Shown: positions 1 through 4,973 of the stretch, piece after piece
Layout: every line of letters begins with the position of its first letter
Numbering within the stretch: the first letter of the stretch is position 1
Assembly: GCA_035544395.1 (NCBI GenBank)
Contig: DATKFM010000273.1
Location: 1 to 6,097 of the forward strand
Direction: 5' to 3'
Source: DATKFM01 sp035544395
GTDB lineage: Bacteria; Pseudomonadota; Alphaproteobacteria; Dongiales; Dongiaceae
Length of the DNA stretch: 6,097 bases
Made by a program: the position numbers and the translations under genes
The notes under the pieces: model-generated
Seen by the model: the letters and a program-made list of their open reading frames with translations, nothing else
Told to the model about the DNA's origin: nothing
The model's database searches: none

Positions 1-1
1 G

Positions 2-382
2 GCCGGGAAAATGCCGGCATGGCAGGTCGAAGTCATCGCCGGTATCATCGATGAGGGCGAGACTCCCGAGAAGGTGGCGCACCGGGAGGCCGAGGAAGAA
101 GCCGCCTGCAAGCTCGAGGACCTGATGCCGATCGCGCATTACCTGGCGAGCCCGGGCGGCACCAGCGAGACCTGCAGGCTCTATTGCGCGCGGATCGACA
201 GCCGCAGTCTCGGCGGCATCCACGGCCTTGCCCATGAGCATGAGGATATTCGCGTGACCATCGTGCCCTACGACGAGGCGCGGACCATGCTGGAGCATGG
301 CGCGATCGGCAACGCAACGGCGATCATCGCCCTGCAGTGGCTCGCGCTCAACCGGGAGATGCTGAGGAAGCGCTGGCTCTAG
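2..382 (+). CDS. Nudix hydrolase, ADP-ribose pyrophosphatase-like (5' partial)
   Basis: This is the C-terminal part of a Nudix hydrolase. The reading frame is open from base 2, so the true start lies upstream and the ATG at 11 is probably internal. The 23-residue Nudix box (G-x5-E-x7-REUxEExGU) is encoded at about 41-109: it starts GIIDEGE and carries the metal-binding REAEEEA core. The glycine usually found near the end of the box is alanine here (EEEAAC). Just downstream is SPGGTSE, the loop typical of ADP-ribose pyrophosphatases of the NudF/TrgB type, which hydrolyse ADP-ribose to AMP and ribose 5-phosphate in the cytoplasm. About 126 codons are visible of a family usually near 200 residues. 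The gene stops 77 bases before the cysteine synthase start, with a hairpin between them. Family assignment is firm; the exact substrate is inferred. Confidence 0.9.
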   Translation, partial: AGKMPAWQVEVIAGIIDEGETPEKVAHREAEEEAACKLEDLMPIAHYLASPGGTSETCRLYCARIDSRSLGGIHGLAHEHEDIRVTIVPYDEARTMLEHGAIGNATAIIALQWLALNREMLRKRWL

Positions 383-409
383 TGCCTGAGAGGCCTTGAT
401 CCAACCGGC

Positions 410-430
410 CGGCCACCATTAGTGTGGCCG
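410..430 (+). terminator. Hairpin between the Nudix gene and cysK, possible weak terminator
   Basis: A perfect 7-bp inverted repeat, CGGCCAC (410-416) and GTGGCCG (424-430), encloses a 7-base loop CATTAGT. It lies 27 bases after the Nudix stop codon. No T-run follows, so it is not a classical intrinsic terminator. It sits just upstream of the TATAAT at 441 and covers the place where a -35 element would be, so an operator role is equally possible. Confidence 0.3.
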
Positions 431-440
431 CCCTTGCCCC

Positions 441-446
441 TATAAT
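441..446 (+). promoter_or_regulatory. Perfect -10 box (TATAAT) in front of cysK
   Basis: TATAAT stands alone in G+C-rich surroundings, 13 bases before the ATG at 460. No good -35 box is seen 16-18 bases upstream (the sequence there is near ATTAGTG). If it is a real sigma-70 -10 element, transcription would start about 6-7 bases before the ATG, giving an almost leaderless mRNA. That fits the lack of a ribosome binding site and argues against the in-frame GTG at 424 as start. Confidence 0.4.
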
Positions 447-459
447 CCGCAGCACGCCC

Positions 460-1461
460 ATGAACATCCGCGACGGCTTCATCGATACGGTTGGCAATAC
501 GCCGCTGATCAAGCTCCGCAAGGCGTCGGAGATGACGGGCTGCACCATCCTGGGCAAGGCGGAGTTCCTCAATCCCGGCGGATCGGTGAAGGACCGGGCC
601 GCATTGGCAATCATCAAGGACGCCGAGGCCAAGGGCCTGATCCGGCCTGGCGGCGTCATCGTCGAGGGTACGGCCGGCAATACCGGCATCGGCTTGGCGC
701 TGGTGGGCAATGCCCGCGGTTACCGGACGGTGATCGTGATCCCCGATACCCAGTCGCAGGAGAAGAAGGACATGCTGCGGCTCTGCGGCGTGGACCTGCG
801 GGAGGTGCCGGCGGTTCCCTACAAGAACCCGTTCAACTATGTGCATGTGTCCGAGCGGCTGGCGCACGACCTCGCGAAGACCGAGCCAAACGGCGCCTTC
901 TGGGCCAACCAGTTCGACAATGTCGCCAACCGACAGGGGCACTATGAGACAACCGGCCCCGAGATCTGGGAACAGACCGGCGGCAAGGTGGACGGATTTA
1001 TCTGCGCCATCGGCACCGGCGGCACGCTGTCGGGCGCCGGGATCTTCCTGAAGGAGCGCGATCCGAAGATCCGCATCGGACTCGCCGATCCCATGGGTGC
1101 CGCCCTTTACAGCTATTTCAAGACCGGCGAGTTGAAAGCCGAAGGCAGCTCGATTACCGAAGGCATTGGCCAGGGCCGCGTGACCAAGAATGTCGAGGGC
1201 ACGCCGGTCGACTTTCCCTATCAGATTACGGATGAAGAATGGCTGCCGCTTATCTTCGATCTGCTGAAGCATGAGGGCCTGTGCCTGGGCGGCTCCAGCG
1301 GCATCAATATCGCGGGCGCCATCCGCCTGGCCAAGGAACTGGGGCCCGGGCACACGATCGTGACCATCCTCTGCGACTATGGCACCCGCTATCAGAGCAA
1401 GATGTTCAACCCGGTGTTCCTACGCTCCAAGAACCTGCCGGTGCCGGACTGGCTGGCCTAG
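460..1461 (+). CDS. cysK: Cysteine synthase A (O-acetylserine sulfhydrylase), PLP-dependent
   Basis: This 333-residue fold-type II PLP enzyme should convert O-acetylserine and sulfide to cysteine and acetate in the cytoplasm, the last step of assimilatory cysteine synthesis. The PLP-binding lysine is Lys44 in NPGGSVKDRA. The substrate loop is EGTAGNTG (69-76), the phosphate-binding glycine loop is GTGGT (185-189), and the serine contacting the pyridine ring lies in GGSSG (277-281). The loop reads TAGNT rather than the TSGNT of enteric CysK. Together with the C-terminal end (FLRSKNLPVPDWL), this matches a subfamily I recall from alphaproteobacteria and fungi. There is no regulatory CBS domain. 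I chose ATG 460 over GTG 424 because homology begins at once (FIDTVGNTPLIKL) and a TATAAT lies between the two. Cystathionine beta-synthase is a less likely alternative. AlaX follows after 103 bases. Confidence 0.95.
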   Translation: MNIRDGFIDTVGNTPLIKLRKASEMTGCTILGKAEFLNPGGSVKDRAALAIIKDAEAKGLIRPGGVIVEGTAGNTGIGLALVGNARGYRTVIVIPDTQSQEKKDMLRLCGVDLREVPAVPYKNPFNYVHVSERLAHDLAKTEPNGAFWANQFDNVANRQGHYETTGPEIWEQTGGKVDGFICAIGTGGTLSGAGIFLKERDPKIRIGLADPMGAALYSYFKTGELKAEGSSITEGIGQGRVTKNVEGTPVDFPYQITDEEWLPLIFDLLKHEGLCLGGSSGINIAGAIRLAKELGPGHTIVTILCDYGTRYQSKMFNPVFLRSKNLPVPDWLA

Positions 1462-1487
1462 CGGGCGACCACATGCCGTCATTTGCC

Positions 1488-1499
1488 TGTATGGATACA
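1488..1499. repeat. Short palindrome TGTAT-GG-ATACA in the cysK-alaX gap
   Basis: Perfect 5-bp arms are separated by two bases, in the 103-base spacer between cysK and alaX. The size and symmetry would suit a dimeric regulator such as a GntR-family protein, but a 5-bp arm can occur by chance. No promoter with recognisable -35 and -10 boxes was found around it. Confidence 0.25.
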
Positions 1500-1547
1500 A
1501 GCAGAGGCTTGATCCCCGGCGGCCAGGTGGGAATGATCGTCCGAACT

Positions 1548-1554
1548 GAGGGAG
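1548..1554 (+). promoter_or_regulatory. Ribosome binding site of alaX
   Basis: GAGGGAG ends 10 bases before the ATG at 1565. It supports that start and is the clearest Shine-Dalgarno sequence in the upstream part of the window. Confidence 0.65.
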
Positions 1555-1564
1555 AACCAGCGGC

Positions 1565-2275
1565 ATGACCGAACTCGTGTTTCGCGCCGAGCCCTATACC
1601 AAGTCCTGCGAGGCCAAGGTCGTCTCCGCCGACGAGCGGGGCATCCGGCTGGACCGCACGGTGTTTTATGCTGAGAGCGGCGGACAGATGGGCGATACCG
1701 GCGTCCTGCGCCTGGCCGATGGCCGGACCGTACAGATCGCAAATACCGTCAAGGGCGATAGCCACGATGATGTCCTCCACGTCCCAGTGGCCGGGTCGGA
1801 GTTGCCCGCCGCCGGTGCGACAGTGAACGCCGAGATCGACTGGGACCGTCGCCACCGGCTGATGCGCATGCATACCTGCCTGCATTTGCTGTCCTCGATC
1901 ATCAAGGGCGACGTCACCGGCGGCCAGGTCAGCGACGGCAAGGGCCGGCTCGATTTCAACCTGCCGGACACTGCGCTTGACAAGATCCATATCACTGCCG
2001 AGCTCAATCGCCTGGTCGGAGAGGATCATCCGGTCCAATCGCGCTGGATCACCGACGAGGAACTGATGGCGAAGCCGGAGCTGGTGCGCACCATGTCGGT
2101 GAAGCCGCCGATGGGCAGCGGTCGCGTACGCCTGCTCGAGATCGAAGGTGTCGACTTGCAGCCATGCGGTGGCACCCATGTGGCGCGCACCGGCGAGATC
2201 GGCGCGGTGGAGGTCACGAAGATCGAGAACAAGGGCCGGCAGAACCGGCGCGTGAACATAGCCTTCGCCGTCTAG
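1565..2275 (+). CDS. alaX: Free-standing alanyl-tRNA editing protein AlaX
   Basis: This 236-residue protein resembles the editing domain of alanyl-tRNA synthetase without the catalytic synthetase core. Family members hydrolyse Ser-tRNA(Ala), and in some cases Gly-tRNA(Ala), acting in trans in the cytoplasm. The zinc-binding residues are all present: His103 and His107 in HTCLH, and Cys201 and His205 in CGGTH. The ESGGQMGDTG stretch (37-46) is the glycine-rich GGQ motif of the medium-length AlaX-M/type II class, absent from the shortest AlaX proteins. The N-terminal beta-barrel part covers about 1-95 and the zinc domain about 96-236. There is no C-terminal oligomerisation domain. It sits between cysK and the DUF3303 gene (43 bases downstream), apparently in the same transcription unit. 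The family call is secure; the amino acid it edits is inferred from relatives. Confidence 0.95.
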   Translation: MTELVFRAEPYTKSCEAKVVSADERGIRLDRTVFYAESGGQMGDTGVLRLADGRTVQIANTVKGDSHDDVLHVPVAGSELPAAGATVNAEIDWDRRHRLMRMHTCLHLLSSIIKGDVTGGQVSDGKGRLDFNLPDTALDKIHITAELNRLVGEDHPVQSRWITDEELMAKPELVRTMSVKPPMGSGRVRLLEIEGVDLQPCGGTHVARTGEIGAVEVTKIENKGRQNRRVNIAFAV

Positions 2276-2306
2276 GATTTGGCGCCGCCGATTTTCCCAA
2301 CAAACC

Positions 2307-2310
2307 GAGG
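2307..2310 (+). promoter_or_regulatory. Ribosome binding site of the DUF3303-like gene
   Basis: GAGG lies 8 bases before the ATG at 2319. It favours that start over the in-frame ATG three codons later at 2328. Confidence 0.55.
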
Positions 2311-2318
2311 CATCCAGC

Positions 2319-2591
2319 ATGCTGTTCATGGTCGTCGAGGATTTCCGCAATCGGGATAGGAAAGCGATCTATCGCCGCGTCCGGGAAAAGGGCCGCATGA
2401 CGCCCGAAGGGCTGAAGTTCGTCAGCAGCTGGGTGACGGCTGACATGACGCGCTGCTTCCAGCTCATGGAGGCCGACGACATCACCCTGTTCCAGAAATG
2501 GGTCGCCGAATGGTGCGACCTCGCCGAATTCGAGATCGTGCCCGTTGTGGCCGGCAAGGACACCGCCGAAGCGCTCAGCGGCCAGCTCTGA
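2319..2591 (+). CDS. Small DUF3303-like protein of unknown function
   Basis: The protein has 90 residues and no signal peptide or membrane segment, so it is probably cytoplasmic. It has the pattern I associate with DUF3303: an opening strand MLFMVVEDF, a polar helix ending in KGRMTPEGL (about 25-33), a strand around SSWV with RCFQLMEAD (about 45-53), and a closing W-x-DL-x-EFEIVPV segment (about 70-80). The strand-helix-strand layout resembles small ferredoxin-like (dimeric alpha/beta-barrel) folds. No catalytic residues can be named. It lies 43 bases after alaX and 95 bases before the sulfurtransferase, on the same strand. The DUF assignment is from memory of the family pattern, and no function is proposed. 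Confidence 0.8.
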   Translation: MLFMVVEDFRNRDRKAIYRRVREKGRMTPEGLKFVSSWVTADMTRCFQLMEADDITLFQKWVAEWCDLAEFEIVPVVAGKDTAEALSGQL

Positions 2592-2626
2592 CCCCGATTT
2601 ATGTGCGTTGCAGCAGGGCTCGGCTG

Positions 2627-2669
2627 TTGCCCGCCAGAGGCTGACCGCTCATATTGCGACTATTAGCAT
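2627..2669 (+). promoter_or_regulatory. Weak candidate promoter region before the sulfurtransferase gene
   Basis: Two overlapping sigma-70-like pairs can be drawn: TTGCCC (2627-2632) with CATATT (2650-2655) at 17-bp spacing, and CTGACC (2641-2646) with TAGCAT (2664-2669), also at 17 bp. Each box matches the consensus at about 4 of 6 positions, so neither is convincing. The 95-base spacer is distinctly more A+T-rich near its end (2651-2674) than the flanking genes, which is the main reason to suspect a separate start of transcription. Confidence 0.2.
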
Positions 2670-2686
2670 TAATCTTCCGGCACATC

Positions 2687-3538
2687 ATGTTCTACGCACA
2701 TCCTGAAAGTCTCGTCTCCACCGAGTGGCTGGCGCAGCGCCTGACCGCGCCGGATATCAGAGTCGTGGACGGCACTTGGTTCCTACCAGCACAGAATCGC
2801 AATGCCCGGCGCGAATATGAAGACGTACATATTCCCGGCGCGGTGTTTTTCGATATCGACGACATCGCTGACACGGCGTCCGATCTGCCCCATATGTTAC
2901 CGAGCCCGGAGAAATTCTCTTCTCGCGTGCGCAAGCTGGGGCTCGGCGACGGCAACCGCATCATCGTGTATGACGGCCAGGGCATGATGAGCGCGGCGCG
3001 AGTCTGGTGGATGTTCCGCGTCTTCGGACATGCGGATGTGGCAATTTTGGATGGTGGCCTGCCGAAATGGATTGCCGAAGGACGGCCCGTCGAGGACCGG
3101 GCGCCGCAGCCGCGGGAACGTCACTTCACGGCGCGCATTAATAACTTCATGGTGCGCGACATCGGCCAGGTTAAGGACAATCTTCAGGCGAAGCGGGAAC
3201 AGGTCGTGGATGCCCGTGCCGCCGGTCGCTTCAAGGGAACCGATCCGGAAGTCTGGCCCGGCCGCCGCAGCGGCCATATCCCTGGCAGCTACAACCTGCC
3301 CTTCAACGAGTTGCTGGATCCGAAAGCAAAAACATTCCTTTCGGCGGATCAGATCGCTGAGAAATTCCGGCGCGCCGGTGTGGATCTGACAAAGCCGATT
3401 GTGACTTCCTGCGGGTCCGGCGTCACGGCCGCCGTGCTGGCCTTCGCCCTGCATCTGATCGGGCACAAAGATGTCGCGCTCTATGACGGCTCTTGGGCGG
3501 AATGGGGCCGGCCCGGCGATACGCCGGTGGAGACATGA
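2687..3538 (+). CDS. sseA: 3-mercaptopyruvate sulfurtransferase (two rhodanese domains)
   Basis: This 283-residue cytoplasmic-type protein has two rhodanese domains, about 8-130 and 155-280. The second holds the active loop CGSGVT with catalytic Cys242; this loop points to 3-mercaptopyruvate rather than thiosulfate (rhodaneses have CRxGVT). The enzyme moves sulfur from 3-mercaptopyruvate to a thiol or cyanide, leaving pyruvate. The Asp-His-Ser relay known from human MPST matches Asp58, His69 and Ser244. Arg181 (GRFKG) fits the first substrate arginine, but the position nine residues later, normally Arg in an EPR motif, is Trp190 (EVWPG). I chose ATG 2687 because the family starts near it; the upstream TTG at 2654 would add an unlikely leader. 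No Shine-Dalgarno sequence is visible. The stop codon overlaps the next start. Thiosulfate sulfurtransferase is the less likely alternative. Confidence 0.93.
   Translation: MFYAHPESLVSTEWLAQRLTAPDIRVVDGTWFLPAQNRNARREYEDVHIPGAVFFDIDDIADTASDLPHMLPSPEKFSSRVRKLGLGDGNRIIVYDGQGMMSAARVWWMFRVFGHADVAILDGGLPKWIAEGRPVEDRAPQPRERHFTARINNFMVRDIGQVKDNLQAKREQVVDARAAGRFKGTDPEVWPGRRSGHIPGSYNLPFNELLDPKAKTFLSADQIAEKFRRAGVDLTKPIVTSCGSGVTAAVLAFALHLIGHKDVALYDGSWAEWGRPGDTPVET
3535..3538 (+). promoter_or_regulatory. ATGA stop/start overlap (translational coupling)
   Basis: The TGA of the sulfurtransferase gene (3536-3538) overlaps the ATG of the GNAT gene (3535-3537). A purine-rich GGTGGAG (3526-3532) lies just upstream but is very close to the start. 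Reinitiation by ribosomes finishing the first gene is therefore the likely way the second is translated, so the two proteins should be made together. Confidence 0.8.
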
Positions 3539-4521
3539 GGATCGCGCTCTACGCCGACGGCGACTTCGATGCTATCGTCGCGCTCTGGGACGCCTGCGGG
3601 CTCAATGTGGCCTACAATGATCCGGCCAGTGATATCGCCCGTTTGCGCCGTGATGAGAATGCGGCGCTGTTCGTCGGCCATGAAGAAGATAAGCTGATCG
3701 GCTCCATTATCATCGGCCATGACGGCCACCGCGGATGGATCTACCGGCTGGCGATCACGCCGGATCGTCGCCGCCAGGGCCATGCCCGTGCGCTGGTGCG
3801 CCATGCCGAGGCCTGGCTGAAGGAGCAGAACATCCGCAAGAGCCAGTTCATGATCCGGGATGGCAATGAGGCGGTGAAGAACTTCTATGTCCGCCTGGGA
3901 TATGAGGTGCAGCCGCGCATCGTCATGGCGCGCTGGGTCGACAATGATCAGGACGATCCACCGGCGCCGACGTTGGATGTGGTGATCACACATTTGGAGA
4001 TGCTCGGTGCGCCGAAGCGGCCCACAGTGCCGGCGCCGCCGGGACGGCTGGCCCTGCTGAAGCTTGAGAAGCCGACCATCGAGTTTTACCGCTATCTCTA
4101 TGACAGCGTTGGCGAACAGTGGTTCTGGTGGGAGCGGCGGCAATTGAGCGCGGATAAGCTGCACGATGTCATCACGCAGCCGACGCTCGATATCTATGTG
4201 CTGTATGTCGGCGGCGAACCGGCCGGTTATGTCGAGCTGAACCGCCGGGCGATGCCGGAGATCAATGTCGATTACTTCGGCCTGATGCCCCATTTCACTG
4301 GCCGGGGCTATGGCGGCTATTTCCTGAACTGGGCGGTGGATCAGGCCTGGTCCCATGAACCGAAACGCCTGACGGTTGCCTCCTGCTCTCTCGATGACCC
4401 CAGGGGTTTGCGCACATATCAGAAGGCGGGATTCGTCCCCTATCAGCAGGAACGTAGATCGATCATCGATCCGCGCGCCCTCGGCCTGATACCCGGAACC
4501 GTGCAGCCGCGCCGCACTTAA
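3535..4521 (+). CDS. Tandem GNAT N-acetyltransferase (two fused GNAT domains)
   Basis: The protein has 328 residues, about twice a normal GNAT enzyme. The first domain (about 1-137) resembles the stand-alone YpeA family: it has the opening IxLYxDGDFDAIVALW, the NDP near 28-30, and the GHDGHRG motif near 61-67. Its acetyl-CoA pyrophosphate loop is RRRQGHA (78-84), and it ends in YVRLGYE. A Pro-rich linker (about 138-170) leads to a second domain (about 175-315) with the acetyl-CoA loop GRGYGG (256-261), the strand YFGLMP before it, and the closing TYQKAGFVPY. Both loops look intact, so both halves may bind acetyl-CoA. The substrates are unknown; amines, amino acids or protein N-termini are all possible. 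It is translationally coupled to the sulfurtransferase gene. The start at 3535 is supported by the overlap and by the domain beginning at once; the GTG/ATG codons upstream would run back through the sulfurtransferase gene. Confidence 0.88.
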   Translation: MRIALYADGDFDAIVALWDACGLNVAYNDPASDIARLRRDENAALFVGHEEDKLIGSIIIGHDGHRGWIYRLAITPDRRRQGHARALVRHAEAWLKEQNIRKSQFMIRDGNEAVKNFYVRLGYEVQPRIVMARWVDNDQDDPPAPTLDVVITHLEMLGAPKRPTVPAPPGRLALLKLEKPTIEFYRYLYDSVGEQWFWWERRQLSADKLHDVITQPTLDIYVLYVGGEPAGYVELNRRAMPEINVDYFGLMPHFTGRGYGGYFLNWAVDQAWSHEPKRLTVASCSLDDPRGLRTYQKAGFVPYQQERRSIIDPRALGLIPGTVQPRRT

Positions 4522-4529
4522 CCATACTA

Positions 4530-4551
4530 AGGTGTGAGCGGCGTCACACCT
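4530..4551 (+). terminator. Perfect 8-bp hairpin after the GNAT gene
   Basis: AGGTGTGA (4530-4537) and TCACACCT (4544-4551) pair perfectly around the 6-base loop GCGGCG. The hairpin starts 9 bases after the stop of the GNAT gene, a typical terminator position. No T-run follows (TGCACGCGAC), so it may be an RNA-end-stabilising stem or an inefficient terminator. As DNA it is also a symmetric site that a dimeric regulator could bind. Confidence 0.5.
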
Positions 4552-4962
4552 GCACGCGACTCCGCGTTCTATCCATGATTTCTACATGTTGCCTTCAAGC
4601 ACCGCGGATGGCGGGCGCTTATGCATGATCGTGTGACTAGCGGCAACGCCAAGATCACCGAGGTCAGGCTCGAAGGGATGTCTCCCGGGACGCGCAACAA
4701 TCTCCCGCGCCGAACCGGCATCGTGCATCCGGACTCCCATCGTGCCCGACCGCGGTTGGCATGATCCCATAGCAGAGGACCAAAGGCGGAAGAGCTCAAA
4801 GCGATGAGATTGAACGCCAACGGCAAGGCTGCGCGCTGATTCCGCACGCATGACCGCCGCAGAAAGACAAGCTTGGAAATTTAATATGCACTCGCCGCGC
4901 TGGTCCCCTTCAGCAGTGAGCGCATCAATCACGCCGCCGCCCAAGGCGCCGGCGCATCGGGT
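4552..4962. other. Stretch without a convincing gene
   Basis: About 410 bases lie between the GNAT hairpin and the RTX ribosome site. The open frames here look like chance. The minus-strand ones (up to 120 codons, 4582-4944) have no ribosome site and no family pattern I recognise. A plus-strand frame at 4621-4764 (47 codons) also has no ribosome site. No tRNA, rRNA, direct repeat or insertion-sequence end was seen. The stretch could hold the control region of the RTX gene or the decayed remains of a gene. Confidence 0.5.
4880..4887 (+). promoter_or_regulatory. A+T-rich -10-like site before the RTX gene
   Basis: TTTAATAT includes the hexamers TTTAAT and TAATAT, in the most A+T-rich spot of the gap. 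No -35 box is recognisable at 16-18 bp upstream. A start here would give a leader of roughly 80 bases before the ATG at 4974. A sigma-54 reading of TTGG...TGC fails because the GG-to-GC spacing is 11 rather than 10. Confidence 0.2.
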
Positions 4963-4968
4963 GGAGAG
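4963..4968 (+). promoter_or_regulatory. Ribosome binding site of the RTX gene
   Basis: GGAGAG lies 5 bases before the ATG at 4974, or 7 bases counting only GGAG. It fixes the start of the RTX reading frame. Confidence 0.7.
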
Positions 4969-4973
4969 AAACG

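Noticed and set aside
379..1353. Long minus-strand open frame (324 codons) opposite cysK
   Set aside because: It is the complement of a well-supported PLP enzyme, has no family pattern and is rich in residues expected from a G+C-rich antisense frame.
1406..2350. Minus-strand open frame (314 codons) opposite alaX
   Set aside because: It covers the AlaX gene, whose zinc-binding motifs are intact; the antisense translation shows no recognisable domain.
2610..2634. Hairpin in the spacer before sseA (GCAGCA with TGTTGC, or GGGC with GCCC)
   Set aside because: The two pairings compete, one needs a G-U pair and the other has only four base pairs, and no T-run follows.
2654..2686. TTG start 11 codons upstream of the sulfurtransferase ATG
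   Set aside because: It would add a hydrophobic leader not typical for this cytoplasmic family, and it overlaps the A+T-rich candidate promoter region.
3481..4356. Minus-strand open frame (291 codons) opposite the GNAT fusion
   Set aside because: Antisense shadow of a gene with two clear acetyl-CoA loops; no ribosome site or family pattern.
4621..4764. Plus-strand 47-codon frame in the gap
   Set aside because: No Shine-Dalgarno sequence and no similarity I recognise; a frame this short is expected by chance in G+C-rich DNA.
4873..4890. Sigma-54 promoter (TTGG ... TGC)
   Set aside because: The distance between GG and GC is 11 bases instead of the invariant 10, and the conserved CAC after GG is absent.
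4582..4944. Minus-strand open frames of 120 and 92 codons in the gap before the RTX gene
   Set aside because: No ribosome site, overlapping alternatives in two frames, and no recognisable motif. They cannot be excluded but are not supported.
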